Counted from the stretch's first letter, positions 44,401 to 53,466 are shown. The stretch is 64,000 bases of DNA from an uncultured Lachnospiraceae bacterium (GCA_937920345.1 CALGVA010000020.1:1-64000); one strand, 5' to 3'. Numbers and translations: made by a program. The notes: generated from the sequence alone by a model not told the origin.

Positions 44401-45350
44401 CGCTTGATTATAGAAACCGTGTCGTCCTTCTTCGAGGGCAGCCTGTCAAAGTGCAGCGCGCCAAAAGCAGCGTAGAGTGCGTCATACCATTCCATGCGAT
44501 TCATCTCCTGCGCGCCGGAAGCCTCTGCCTGACCACACAATCCCAGCAGTCCCTCCGCCATCTCCCGCTCGCGCTCCAGCAGTTCTCCGTACATGTACGG
44601 TCCGTCCGGTTCCTCGCACAGACGGACTGCCTCCGCCAGCTTCGACACGCAGCCCGCAAGAAGAAGCTTTACCTGCCGCAGCATCTGCGCCGCCCAGGGA
44701 AGCGCCTCGAATGCCGCGCCTGCCTCTTCCGACTGCCGCCCGAATCCAAGCCGGTAATCCTGCTTCCGCTCTTCCAGCCACTTCTCTGGAAACGGAGTGC
44801 TCATGGCAAAGTCATAGAGCTTTAACACGATCTCCTCCACCGCTGTATCCCTGCTGCCCAGACTGAAATATTCCACACAATTCAGAAACCCCGGCTCTTC
44901 CCCGGCATAGCACGCCTCCAGCGTCTCCTCCAGCGCCTCCTGCCGCAGCAGTCTGGCTTCCCCCTCTTCCGCAATCCGGAAACCGGGGTCCAGACCGATG
45001 GTGTGGAACTGATTACGGAGTACAAAGAGACAGAAACTGTCGATCGTCGTGATGCGCGCATTGTGCAGCAGCGTCGTCTGTCTCTGCAGGTGCTCGTTTC
45101 CCGGATCGGCCGCCAGCCTGTCATTCAGCGCCCGGCTGATTCGCTCCCGCATCTCCGCCGCCGCCGCGTTGGTGAATGTCACCACAAGCAGTCTGTCGAT
45201 ATCCACGGGATGATCGCCGTCGCTCACCATCTTTACGATGCGCTCCACCAATACTGCCGTCTTGCCGGAACCGGCGGCGGCAGACACTAACAGATTACGC
45301 CCTCTCGCGTCAATCACGCTCTGTTGTTTCTCCGTAAACGATATCCCCAT
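41442..45350 (-). CDS. addA: Helicase-nuclease subunit AddA
   Basis: A 1302-residue UvrD-like helicase with a C-terminal nuclease, one half of the AddAB double-strand-break repair enzyme (the Firmicutes RecBCD equivalent). Walker A is AAAGSGKT (24-31), Walker B is EILIDEYQDSN, later helicase motifs include RIMSIHKSKGLEFPV and LYVAMTRAREKL, and the RecB-type nuclease site is GIIDVFFEENGKYVLLDYKTD near the end (Asp and Lys present). The size is a little above the Bacillus protein. It follows addB on the minus strand with a 114-base gap occupied by family-B repeat copy 2. A CAGGAG site precedes the ATG. Confidence 0.95.
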   Translation of the reverse strand: MGISFTEKQQSVIDARGRNLLVSAAAGSGKTAVLVERIVKMVSDGDHPVDIDRLLVVTFTNAAAAEMRERISRALNDRLAADPGNEHLQRQTTLLHNARITTIDSFCLFVLRNQFHTIGLDPGFRIAEEGEARLLRQEALEETLEACYAGEEPGFLNCVEYFSLGSRDTAVEEIVLKLYDFAMSTPFPEKWLEERKQDYRLGFGRQSEEAGAAFEALPWAAQMLRQVKLLLAGCVSKLAEAVRLCEEPDGPYMYGELLEREREMAEGLLGLCGQAEASGAQEMNRMEWYDALYAAFGALHFDRLPSKKDDTVSIIKRELAKNLRTQVKEQLGDLQKKYFFRTKEQILQQMEVCGAAVDGLVDLALAFKRTFDAKKRDKNILDFNDIEHFALTILVKGEENGRCVPTETALEYRSYFHEILIDEYQDSNLVQEYILSCISGEEEGRYNRFMVGDVKQSIYKFRLARPELFLEKYEAYAGQEETETGNNRQPGGAGIKAGRIDLHQNFRSRREVLDSTNMVFEQIMGKDVGGLVYDDLAALHPGAVYPAHTADNPNLTELLLFRTGEQPEDVSTKEQEAYGVAARIKELMREFPVTDRESGGFRRLAYRDIVILLRTTSGWDEVFKRVLEEEGIPVHMISRTGYFAAGEVQELLHYLRILDNPLQDIPLYGVLHSYLGGFDEEEIAMIRAAYPKKKYLYDAVKCWAQSAGSEGREADQEADRAAGGSVEKKDVAETGLTDKIRLFLERLVRYRKLSAYLSVQELLQMILRETDYLNYVAVRPEGNKRRANVEMLLVKAADYEKTSYFGLNHFLRYMEQLEKYEVDYGEAGLQDENADVVRIMSIHKSKGLEFPVCFVSGLAKGFQNRDVNGHLVLDIDAGIGVDYVNTGLRVRGRDLRRNVIAEKMRADNLAEEMRILYVAMTRAREKLILTGTVKDAQKLMTALLPLRQKKEILLPYDVLTGSGSFLDLLLYALARSHCMDGICQAYGLPTVSSGDPGCRNVVSGHKAPAFGGQDCIRVSLSGWEDTVEEKLEDTVRIEGAKRSLLMSEADRDADAALTAYMADCFTYRYPYENLQNLYTKTTVSELKMAGMQEETDFSFKMYEEEMVVPYLPGFLEQDERVSGSMRGSAFHKVMELFDFTKVTDIVKNDEKAAFELLQSQLAAMRRDGRLSEEYYAVVSVPKITRFLMTDTAYRMGEAARAGRLYKEQPFVMGLPADRLSREFPHEETVLIQGIIDVFFEENGKYVLLDYKTDAVQTAEELVKRYHVQLDYYAEALELSSGFRDTEKILYSFKLGEEIRLTK

Positions 45351-45392
45351 TCTGTTCTCCTGTTCTAGTCCTCAGCCTGTCCGGAAGAATGC

Positions 45393-45475
45393 TGCTTTGC
45401 AGCAAGCCTGCTGCGCGGACGTCTCTTCCGCGTAAGCGCTTTGCACACGCCGGGAATGGCAGTTTCATTCAAGCT
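45393..45475. repeat. Dispersed structured repeat, family B, copy 2
   Basis: On the minus strand, starting at the addB stop codon: GGAAGA ... TTCTTCC outer inverted repeat, inner hairpins GTCCGC-GCA-GCAGGC and GCTGC-AAA-GCAGC. It matches copy 1 (4115-4181) in order and most bases. It carries an extra ~16-base segment near the addB end and keeps most of the first stem's pairing despite substitutions. Confidence 0.7.
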
Positions 45476-48400
45476 CTTCCCGCATCGCCTGCAATGCGTC
45501 GTCCGCACTCAGCTTCGGCAGCCTGCGCATCCCGTATCCTTCGATCCGGCTGTCATACCCGCACACGCTCCTGTAGGCGCAATAAGTGCATGCCCGGTTC
45601 CCGTTCTGCTCATACGGGTTGACCGATATGGTGCCGTCCAGGATGCCGCTTCCAAGCTGTCGGATCTTGTGGTTTACATAATTCGAAACCACCTGCATGT
45701 CCTCCTCGCTTATGACACTCGAGTGCGCCGAGAAAGAACCGTCTTTTTTCCGCTCTAGCGGCAGGATCTGCGACTTATCAGTGAACTCTCCGTCAAGCAT
45801 TCTGACAGCTTCGTCATTTTGATTGACTAATCCGGTCATCTTTAGTTCCTGCAATAACTGTTCATTGATCTGCTCCGGCGTCATACCGGCGCCGTCCTCC
45901 ACCACCGGATCGTCGATATGATAATACAGCATCGCCGCCGGCACGATCTCCTTATCCGGATGTTTCTTCTGTTCGATCTCTACCGCCGCGTTCATATAGA
46001 CGACCAGCTGCAGCTGCAGACCGTAATAGAGCGCCGCCAGATCAAACCTGCGGCTGCCGGATTTGTAGTCGATGACCTTCACATAGACTTTATCCTCCGC
46101 CTCGCATGTATCCACCCGGTCGATCCGTCCGCGCAGGCGCATTCTGTCCTGCTCGTTCAGGGCAATGTTCAGCGCATCCAGATCTTCGATCATAGAGAAC
46201 GACATCTCGAACTGATCCGGTACGAAAGAGCCCTTCTTAAGCTGTGTCTGCAGAGTCAATACGGTACGGGTCAGTATCCGTGTCATTCTCCCCAGAAGAT
46301 GTCTGTTACGGGCGCTGCTGTACAGGATCGTTTCCTCATAGGCCGCCGCATATGCCTGAATCGCCTCTTCCACCATGCGGCGTGCCTCCTCCTTCGGAAA
46401 GTCAAACCATGTATAGCCGTTGTCCGCAAGTCTCTGCGCGAACAGTTCCAGCACGCCGTGAAAGACATTTCCCATATCCACGTCTTCAAAGCTGTAATCC
46501 CCGCGCTCCCGAAGCGCCAGCCCGTACTGCAGGAAATGCCCGTAAGCGCAGGCGGCGTATTTCTCCAGACGGCTTACACTGTTAAGCAGCATCCTGCCAT
46601 ACAGCGCACGGGTCACTACCCTGGACAGCGGTGTGTCGCTGTACCGGTAGAACGCGGCATCGATCAGCCGGTCCACCGTATCCTGATACCGCGGTCTGCC
46701 GCGATAACTGTGATACAGCGTGTACATCTGTCTGCCGGCCTTATCCGTAAGTCTGCCGCCCGCATACTCCCGCAGCATATCCGCCATGATACCGATCCCG
46801 TCCGCCCCGCACACAAGCTGTTCCTCCATCGGCGCGCTCTCTGGCACCTCCACCGCAAGAAGCGGATACATCGTCCGCACCAGATCAATCAGATAGGCCG
46901 GCCGAAGGCTGCGTCCGTCATTTCCGATCTTGGCATAGGACAGATATAACTGTTCCGAAGGCTTTGTCATGTTCAGATACAGATACAGACGCTGTATATA
47001 CATCTGCTGTCTGGGTGAAGGCGCCAGTTCCAGATCGGCATCCCTTAGAAACTCCCTGTCGATATCCGAAATAATACCGCCCTTGGTCGCTCCTTTTGGA
47101 ATATTTCCGTCGTTTACGCCTAAGAAGAAGAGCACTTTGACCTGCTTTAAGCGCGTCCGCTCGATATCGCCGACCAGCACGCGGTCCACATTCTGGGGAA
47201 TCGTTCCCACGCTGATCTCTGTCAGACCGGAATCCAGAATGTCTGCAAATTCTCTGCGCTCCATCTCCTCATCGGCAAGCAGTTCATAGATCTGGTCAAG
47301 CAGATCGATCACCAGCGCATATATCTGCCCGTACTCCTTCGCCCGCGCCATATCCCCCTGTGCTTTAAATTCTCTCTCGTAGTGCGCCAGCTTCTGCTGC
47401 AGCTCGTTTGTCACAATAAAATCGTAGAGGGCACGTACCATCCCGCCGGCTGTGCCGACCGGCGCAAGCAGCGGCGCAAGCTGCTCCATCAGCCTCTCCC
47501 GCATGGCATTATAGCAGGCAAGCTGCCGCAGCGCCTCTTCCTCGCCCTCTCCGTTATCCTCTTTATAGATAAAAATACTGCTCCAACGCTTCTTCCCGCG
47601 GATGCCGAATCTGCGGACATAATTTTCCAGCCGGTCCACCTCTTCCTCATCAAAGCCGGTCAGTCCGGTGCGCAGATAATGGAATACTGCCGGAAAACTG
47701 AAATCCTGCAGCACAATCTGCAGTGCGCTCCTGATATATTCTGCAAAAGGATTGCGCAGGATTCCTCTCGTGTGATCCAGATAGATCGGTATTTCGAATT
47801 TGGCAAACTCTTCCTCCGCCAGACTGCCGTATACTTCCATGTCTCCCGTCACCACAGCGATGTCCCGATAGTGCAGGCCTCCAGTATTATGTAAACCTTC
47901 TATTGTCTGACCACTGCCATCCGCCGTTGCACGTGCGCCGTCAATCCCCATAACGAGCCTGCGAATCGCGATGCACGTCTGCCTGACTTCCTCTTTCGGG
48001 GTAGACGCCTCATATAAATGCAGCCTCTCCACCGGCTCCTCATACGCTTCCGACGAATACCGGAACAGATTGCTCTCCAGATGGGACAGTTCCGCATTCT
48101 GTGCAAACCGCGGCAGTCTGCCCGCGGTCCGCTCCCTGCACCACACCGGCTTCTCTTCCTTCGCATCTGCCTCCTCCGCAAGTCTGCGCAGATCCGCTAC
48201 CGTCTTCTTACTCAGATGAAACAGTCTGTGCTCCCCGTCAAGCTGATACGGATTCTCTCTGTCGTCGATCGTCAGTGTAATAATGACCTTTCTGGTCAAT
48301 CGTATCAGTTCCTGAATGACACGGTTCTGAATCGGCGTAAATCCGGTAAATCCGTCGAAGGCAACCACACTTTTTCTGATCAGCGCGGACTTCGGCAGCG

Positions 48401-48959
48401 CTTCCCGGAGCCTGTCCAGCGTTTCCTCGGTCGTGATAAACTTGTCGTGGATATAGTCCAGAAACGCCTGATACAGCACGCCCATATCCTGCAGCTTATA
48501 ATACAGTGCACCGCGGGAACGGGCATACTCCGCCAGTTTCTCCATCTCCCGCAGGCCGATGCCGTACTGCATAAACTCCGAAATCGCCGACTTCACCTCG
48601 TGGATATAGCCGATCTTGTGCAAGTGGGCGCCCATCACCTGCAGCCGGTCCGCACACTGACCCGCCACATTGCGAAGCACCAGGCTCTTGCCCGTATCGT
48701 CCAGAACCGGCACGTCCTCATACCCTACCTCCTCTAAGATCCGGTGGGTGAGCCTGCCGAAGCTTAGGACGTCGATATTCATGATAATATGATCGGGATG
48801 TTCCACCACCAGATCCATCTGTGTCTGCATGGTAAACTGATCGGGCACGATCAGCAGATAGTCCGTCTGCGGATTCAACTGCGATGCCCGTATGATATCC
48901 TCGTGAAGTTTCCGACTTTTGCCGGAGCCGGAGGCCCCGAAATAAAATTGAAGTGACAC
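45465..48959 (-). CDS. addB: Helicase-nuclease subunit AddB
   Basis: About 1164 residues. AddB contributes the second nuclease and Chi recognition to AddAB. Walker A is GASGSGKS at residues 7-14. The C-terminal nuclease has RGRIDRVDT and VKVIDYKSG, and the 4Fe-4S cluster cysteines occur in EKYAACAYGH and NRACTYCAYRSVCGYD. The start is GTG 48959 (VSLQFYFGASGSGKS), with GAGG eight bases upstream and the normal AddB N-terminus. A longer in-frame ATG at 49037 would translate through a terminator hairpin (48994-49031) and is rejected. It is followed by addA on the same strand. Confidence 0.93.
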   Translation of the reverse strand: MSLQFYFGASGSGKSRKLHEDIIRASQLNPQTDYLLIVPDQFTMQTQMDLVVEHPDHIIMNIDVLSFGRLTHRILEEVGYEDVPVLDDTGKSLVLRNVAGQCADRLQVMGAHLHKIGYIHEVKSAISEFMQYGIGLREMEKLAEYARSRGALYYKLQDMGVLYQAFLDYIHDKFITTEETLDRLREALPKSALIRKSVVAFDGFTGFTPIQNRVIQELIRLTRKVIITLTIDDRENPYQLDGEHRLFHLSKKTVADLRRLAEEADAKEEKPVWCRERTAGRLPRFAQNAELSHLESNLFRYSSEAYEEPVERLHLYEASTPKEEVRQTCIAIRRLVMGIDGARATADGSGQTIEGLHNTGGLHYRDIAVVTGDMEVYGSLAEEEFAKFEIPIYLDHTRGILRNPFAEYIRSALQIVLQDFSFPAVFHYLRTGLTGFDEEEVDRLENYVRRFGIRGKKRWSSIFIYKEDNGEGEEEALRQLACYNAMRERLMEQLAPLLAPVGTAGGMVRALYDFIVTNELQQKLAHYEREFKAQGDMARAKEYGQIYALVIDLLDQIYELLADEEMERREFADILDSGLTEISVGTIPQNVDRVLVGDIERTRLKQVKVLFFLGVNDGNIPKGATKGGIISDIDREFLRDADLELAPSPRQQMYIQRLYLYLNMTKPSEQLYLSYAKIGNDGRSLRPAYLIDLVRTMYPLLAVEVPESAPMEEQLVCGADGIGIMADMLREYAGGRLTDKAGRQMYTLYHSYRGRPRYQDTVDRLIDAAFYRYSDTPLSRVVTRALYGRMLLNSVSRLEKYAACAYGHFLQYGLALRERGDYSFEDVDMGNVFHGVLELFAQRLADNGYTWFDFPKEEARRMVEEAIQAYAAAYEETILYSSARNRHLLGRMTRILTRTVLTLQTQLKKGSFVPDQFEMSFSMIEDLDALNIALNEQDRMRLRGRIDRVDTCEAEDKVYVKVIDYKSGSRRFDLAALYYGLQLQLVVYMNAAVEIEQKKHPDKEIVPAAMLYYHIDDPVVEDGAGMTPEQINEQLLQELKMTGLVNQNDEAVRMLDGEFTDKSQILPLERKKDGSFSAHSSVISEEDMQVVSNYVNHKIRQLGSGILDGTISVNPYEQNGNRACTYCAYRSVCGYDSRIEGYGMRRLPKLSADDALQAMREELE

Positions 48960-48984
48960 TGACTTGTCCTCTGTTCCTGCTCTG

Positions 48985-49031
48985 TTGAAAAACCGTCGTT
49001 CCATAGATGAATCAGCTTCTATGGAACGACG
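48985..49031 (-). terminator. Intrinsic terminator upstream of addB
   Basis: CGTCGTTCCATAGA (minus-strand right arm, 49031-49018) and TCTATGGAACGACG (49007-48994) form a perfect 14-bp stem with a 10-base loop, followed on the minus strand by GTTTTTC. It ends the transcript of the small membrane protein gene (49092-49469). addB starts ~35 bases later. Confidence 0.85.
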
Positions 49032-49091
49032 ACCCATTTCTTATGATTAACAACTGCCCAAACGATAACTTGATACAGCTCTGCTTTTAGA

Positions 49092-49469
49092 TTATAGCGG
49101 ATCATGTTTATGAATAATATAGAAAATGACAATATAAACAACAATTCCACATAGACCGGTAAACAAAACTTTTCCAAATCTATCCGGGGATAGGATAGTC
49201 AAGATAACTCCTATTGCAGTATATCCGCTCACAGTCCATCCTACAATTTCCAGACTTAAGAATAATTTACCTGCCATAAAAAAGCCAACCGCCATACAAA
49301 TCCAAAGTAATAACAGCAACCTGACCCCCCATATCGGAATCTCAGTGCTTTCCAACAATGGAGTCAATAAATTTACCGCACATAAAAGCGCTCCATAGGC
49401 TATTCCTTGTACGATTCTGTGTTTTTTAACCGGAAATGCCTTCCTGAAAAAAGTAAACATACTATTCAT
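49092..49469 (-). CDS. Small four-helix membrane protein, unknown function
   Basis: A 125-residue hydrophobic protein with four predicted helices (around 22-40, 47-65, 70-90 and 98-118) and a basic N-terminus (FFRKAFPVKKHR). No motif that I can name. AGGAG lies twelve bases before ATG 49469; a TTG four codons upstream abuts the same purine run and is less likely. It is more AT-rich than addB and the GH3 gene. It has its own strong terminator and is not part of the addBA transcript by position. Confidence 0.65.
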   Translation of the reverse strand: MNSMFTFFRKAFPVKKHRIVQGIAYGALLCAVNLLTPLLESTEIPIWGVRLLLLLWICMAVGFFMAGKLFLSLEIVGWTVSGYTAIGVILTILSPDRFGKVLFTGLCGIVVYIVIFYIIHKHDPL

Positions 49470-49538
49470 AACTGAAATCAACTCCTGACTATATACCCAT
49501 TCATTTCCAATGACATTTTTCCCACCGGAAGCAGTTTA

Positions 49539-49690
49539 TTATTCCACAATATCCGCCCATGCTTCCTCATTGATCTCCTCGTCACGGAAAAGTTTCTTCC
49601 TATCCGCTTCCGTGATCCTGCGGATCACCCTGCACGTCTTCTCTCTCTGTTCGTCATTCCTGTTCCTATTCTTCCCGTCTATTATCGTTC
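49539..49690 (-). pseudogene. Open coding-like remnant after the GH3 gene
   Basis: A minus-strand frame runs about 50 codons to a stop at 49539-49541. It reads like a real protein tail (TEADRKKLFRDEEINEEAW), charged and helical, but it has no ATG. Only a weak GTG about 29 codons from the end could start it. It overlaps the last codons of the GH3 gene in another frame. It may be the remnant of a deleted or frameshifted gene, or a very small protein. Confidence 0.3.
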
Positions 49691-52465
49691 TTTCTTCTCC
49701 TGCTCCACCCGCTCGATCCGGATCTTGTCGATCTGCATCCCGCTCTCTGCGAAGAACAGTTTCAGATAATTGCTCGGATTAAAGAACCGTTCCAGCACAT
49801 GTTCCATTTCAACATATTCACCGCCGGTTCCGTTCAGGGTAAATGTCTTTTTCAATGTACCGTTTATGAAGATGGACACAGACACCTGCGCCAGTTCGGA
49901 GGCATCGACCTTCGCCCGGAAATGAATCTTATACACGGGCAGCCCTTCCGTCTGCAGTCCGCATACGAAAGATTTTCCTTTTCCGGTATCGATCTCGCTG
50001 CCGTCCAGCTCCAGGCTGTCCTGCAGCGTATACCACCTGATGTCGAAGTCAACCTTATCATCATCCGCCATTGCCTCCACCGCATCCAGTTCTTCTTGAC
50101 TGATTCGGTCAAGACTTCTGTCCATAACCGCGGAGCGCATCAGCACCCGCAGGATATTGCCGGCGCATCTTTGCAGGTCGGCGCGCTGCAGCGTTCCGTT
50201 TGCCAGACTCTCCTGCAGGTTATCCCGATTGGCATTCTTCGCGGAATCCTGTGTCACCATGTAGACATCGTTCTGCCCTCTTACCATCGCGGCAACGTTC
50301 TGTCTCGTGGCAGTCTCACCCTCGTCGTTGATCTCCGCCCACCAGTCCGTCATGACGAAGCCGTCGTAATGCCATTCGCCGCGCAGGATCGTCGTGAGCA
50401 GGTCATAGTTCCCCGCGGTCCAGATCCCGTTGATGCCGCCGTAAGCGGTCATGATCGCATAAGCATTTCCTTCTTTGACCGCGATCTCAAAACCTTTCAG
50501 ATAGATTTCCCGCAGCGCGCGCTCCGACACTACCGCATTGTACAGCCTGCGGTGAAATTCCTGGTTGTTGCAGGCAAAATGCTTCAAAGCGCCCGTGACC
50601 TGATAGGCCGCCATGCCTCTGATCTGCGCCGCCGCCATCTTGCCGGTGACCAGAGGATCTTCCGAAAAATATTCAAAATTACGCCCGTTCAGCGGATGCC
50701 TGTGAATGTTCATACCCGGTCCCAACAGGATATCCACATGGTTCTTCCGAAGTTCCGCGCCTTCCATCTCATAGAGCTGTTCGATCAGCTCCTCATTAAA
50801 AGAACAAGCCAGACAGGTGCCGTTCGGCAGACAGAACGCATACGTGCCGCAGTCCATACGGATGCCGGAAGGTCCGTCCGAACAGCAGCCGCACGGAATG
50901 CCGTAGCCGGCAAGCGGCTCTGTCACGCCGCCGAAGGCAGAGGCCGTCCCCGGCGTAACCTTCGGGGAACACATCCCCTCTCCACGGACGATGCAGCACA
51001 GTTCCTCGTCACTAAGCTGCCCGAGAAACTCCTCCATGGACACCTTGCCGTCGTAGACGTCCGCCAGCCGGTATCCCAGATTGCCGCTGTACGGAATCTC
51101 GGTCTTCTTCTCTTTCCGGCTCCTCTCCGGCATACTGTAGGTACGCTGCGGCGCCTCCTCCCATGCGGCAGTCAGGCTGCCGTCCTGCTCTCCCACGGGC
51201 TTCATACGCGCAAACGCCTCCACCGGTGCCAGCGCTTCCGTGCACTGCCCGGCCACTTCCGTTTCCTGCACTGTAAAACTGCCGGCCGGCTGCGCGTTCC
51301 TGACGTCCCCGCCCACATAGAACTGATAAGTTCCAGCCTCCAGTACGTAGCAGGACTTATGTCCTGTCACACCGCTGTCATCATAGGATGCAAGCGCATA
51401 TTTCTGTATATTGAATGTCAGTTCCTGCTCTTCTCCCGGTTTCAGGCATTTCGTCTTGCCGAAAGCCGTCAATACCCTCGCCGGTTTCCCCAGCTGTCCC
51501 TGTGGCGCACACGCGTACACCAGCACGACCTCTTTGCCTGCACATTCTCCTGTATTATTTACTTTCACCCGGACAAGCCAGCCGTCCTTCTGCTCCTCCA
51601 TACTGCCCGTCATCGTAAAAGAAGTGTAGGAGAGTCCGAATCCGAACGGATACAGCACCTTGTCCTTAGCCGCGTCAAATGTCTCAAAATAACGGTACCC
51701 CACATAAATATCTTCCGTGTACTGATCCCCGTCAGATCCGCCGAAATGCGCCGCCGAAGGGTAATCCTCCACAGACCGGGCTATCGTATCGGTCAGTCTG
51801 CCACAGGGATTCACCCTGCCCATGAGCACATCCGCCACCGCATGTCCGCCCTCCATGCCGCCCTGCCATGTATAGAGCACCGCCTGCGGCGCATAGGTTT
51901 CCACCCATTTCATGTCGATGATATTGCCCACATTGAGCACGACGATCACCCGCTCGAACGCGCCGCACACGTGCGCAAGCATCTGCTCCTCCCCTTCCGA
52001 GAGGTAATAACTGCCTCTTTCGGCTGTGGCGTCGCGATCCTCCCCCGCCGTGCGCCCGATAACGACCAGCGCTGCGTCGCTCTTCGCCGCCGATGCCTCC
52101 ACAATCTCACGAGTCAGCGGCATTTCCGTCTGGCTCCACGGCTCCTGCGCCCATCCTTTTCCCATGTCAAAAGGGTGATCCGCCAGCCAGTCCCTGTAGA
52201 TCTGCTCCAGTTCCTGATCCAGTACAAGCTTTTCTTCCTTCAAGGCATCCGGAATCCCCACCACGTAACGGGTGTTGATCATGCCGCCGGAACCTGTACC
52301 GCTCTTGTAATAGTCAAACTGAATCCGTCCGAATACGGACAGTTTCTCCCCTTCTCGCAGCGGAAGCGCATTCCTGTCATTTTTCAGAAGAACGGCGCCC
52401 TCCGCCGCTGCCTGTCTTGCCTTTCCTGCATACGCATCCCAGTCAATTGCATATTTGTTTCCCAT
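49682..52465 (-). CDS. GH3 beta-glucosidase-type enzyme with reversed domain order
   Basis: A 927-residue glycoside hydrolase family 3 protein. The order is C-domain first: the (alpha/beta)6 GH3_C part (about 1-270, with VLLKNDRNALPLREGEKLSVFG at the start), a fibronectin-like domain (about 285-400), then the TIM-barrel GH3_N domain (about 470-790), carrying the nucleophile Asp707 in FVMTDWWAE and the substrate-binding GALKHFACNNQE. A C-terminal ~110-residue beta-sandwich (FRAKVDASELAQVSVSIFIN) may bind carbohydrate. Reversed order is known from Ruminococcus albus-type enzymes. There is no signal peptide, so it is cytosolic and probably acts on imported beta-glucosides. GGAGG lies five bases before ATG. 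The full-length open frame on the opposite strand is a shadow. Confidence 0.9.
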   Translation of the reverse strand: MGNKYAIDWDAYAGKARQAAAEGAVLLKNDRNALPLREGEKLSVFGRIQFDYYKSGTGSGGMINTRYVVGIPDALKEEKLVLDQELEQIYRDWLADHPFDMGKGWAQEPWSQTEMPLTREIVEASAAKSDAALVVIGRTAGEDRDATAERGSYYLSEGEEQMLAHVCGAFERVIVVLNVGNIIDMKWVETYAPQAVLYTWQGGMEGGHAVADVLMGRVNPCGRLTDTIARSVEDYPSAAHFGGSDGDQYTEDIYVGYRYFETFDAAKDKVLYPFGFGLSYTSFTMTGSMEEQKDGWLVRVKVNNTGECAGKEVVLVYACAPQGQLGKPARVLTAFGKTKCLKPGEEQELTFNIQKYALASYDDSGVTGHKSCYVLEAGTYQFYVGGDVRNAQPAGSFTVQETEVAGQCTEALAPVEAFARMKPVGEQDGSLTAAWEEAPQRTYSMPERSRKEKKTEIPYSGNLGYRLADVYDGKVSMEEFLGQLSDEELCCIVRGEGMCSPKVTPGTASAFGGVTEPLAGYGIPCGCCSDGPSGIRMDCGTYAFCLPNGTCLACSFNEELIEQLYEMEGAELRKNHVDILLGPGMNIHRHPLNGRNFEYFSEDPLVTGKMAAAQIRGMAAYQVTGALKHFACNNQEFHRRLYNAVVSERALREIYLKGFEIAVKEGNAYAIMTAYGGINGIWTAGNYDLLTTILRGEWHYDGFVMTDWWAEINDEGETATRQNVAAMVRGQNDVYMVTQDSAKNANRDNLQESLANGTLQRADLQRCAGNILRVLMRSAVMDRSLDRISQEELDAVEAMADDDKVDFDIRWYTLQDSLELDGSEIDTGKGKSFVCGLQTEGLPVYKIHFRAKVDASELAQVSVSIFINGTLKKTFTLNGTGGEYVEMEHVLERFFNPSNYLKLFFAESGMQIDKIRIERVEQEKKER

Positions 52466-52587
52466 AATAACCTCCTATATTCTCTCTATCCTTATCATAA
52501 TACATTTTATTGTATTCGCCAATCTTTCTTATCACTTAATACGGATTCTTCATCACCTGCTCCCGTTGCGGACGTATCCTGCGGGCT

Positions 52588-52615
52588 ATAAAAACGGGCT
52601 GCGTTGCCGCAGCCC
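52588..52615 (-). terminator. Terminator of the metNIQ operon
   Basis: GGGCTGCG-GCAA-CGCAGCCC (52615-52596 on the minus strand) with an 8-bp GC stem, followed by GTTTTTAT, 30 bases after the metQ stop. Confidence 0.85.
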
Positions 52616-52644
52616 TTACGTTTCCTGTCCGGTACTATCTTTTC

Positions 52645-53466
52645 TTATTGAAAAGGAATCACTCCGCCGTCATATGTATCGTTGATATATTGCGCAATCG
52701 TCTTGGACTTCAGAACGTCTACCAGCGCCTTGATTCCGTCGCTGTTCTCATTGCCTTCCTTCACCGCGATCACATTCACGTAAGTCTTGGCCGCTTCGGA
52801 ATCGGACTGCTCATAAGCCACCGAATCTTTGCTCACGGAGAATCCCGCTTCCATCGCATAATTACCATTCAGGACTACGAATGCCACCTCGTCCTTCACT
52901 CTCGGAACCTGCGCCGCCTCTAACTCCTGAATCTCGATCTCCTTCGGATTATCCACGATATCTCTCACGGTCGCCTCCAGGCCTACACCGTCCTTCAGCG
53001 TCAGGATACCGTTATCCTGCAGCAGCAGAAGCGCTCTCGCCTCGTTGGTCGTATCATTGGGTACTGCGATCACGTCGCCCTTCTCCAGCGTCGTCAGGTC
53101 GCTCTTCGTGCCCGGATAGATCCCGAAGGGCTCATAGTGAATGCCGCCTGCATTGACAAGGTGCGTACCCTGCTCCGCATTGAAGGAATCCAGATACGGA
53201 ATATGCTGGAAATAGTTCGCGTCAAAATCACCGCTCTCCACTACCTGATTGGGCTGCACGTAATCGTTAAATACCGTTACCTCCAGTTCCCATCCCTCCT
53301 CTGCAAGAATCGGTTTCGCCTGCTCCAGGATCTCCGCATGCGGTGTCGCGGATGCGGCAACTGTGATCTTACCGCCGTCTGCCGAATTACCGGCATTGCC
53401 GCACGCCGTCAAAACGCCGGCTGCCAATGCCGCTGTCAAAATACCTGCAATAAACTTTTTCTTCAT
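52645..53466 (-). CDS. metQ: Methionine-binding lipoprotein MetQ
   Basis: A 273-residue NlpA-family lipoprotein. Signal peptide MKKKFIAGILTAALAAGVL ends in lipobox TAC (Cys22). The mature domain shows the family's AATPHAEILEQAKPIL, FNDYVQPNQVVESGDFDANYF and IPNDTTNEARALLLLQ-like segments. It delivers D/L-methionine to MetNI. ATG 53466 has GGAGGAG three bases upstream. An in-frame extension to 53562 runs through the structured leader element (53473-53570) and is not used. Last gene of metNIQ, ending in a strong terminator. Confidence 0.94.
   Translation of the reverse strand: MKKKFIAGILTAALAAGVLTACGNAGNSADGGKITVAASATPHAEILEQAKPILAEEGWELEVTVFNDYVQPNQVVESGDFDANYFQHIPYLDSFNAEQGTHLVNAGGIHYEPFGIYPGTKSDLTTLEKGDVIAVPNDTTNEARALLLLQDNGILTLKDGVGLEATVRDIVDNPKEIEIQELEAAQVPRVKDEVAFVVLNGNYAMEAGFSVSKDSVAYEQSDSEAAKTYVNVIAVKEGNENSDGIKALVDVLKSKTIAQYINDTYDGGVIPFQ

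Noticed and set aside
49799..52591. A 930-codon plus-strand open frame opposite the GH3 gene
   Set aside because: Arg/His/Gln-rich composition typical of an antisense shadow of a GC-rich gene, no ribosome binding site, no recognisable domain; the minus-strand GH3 explains the region.
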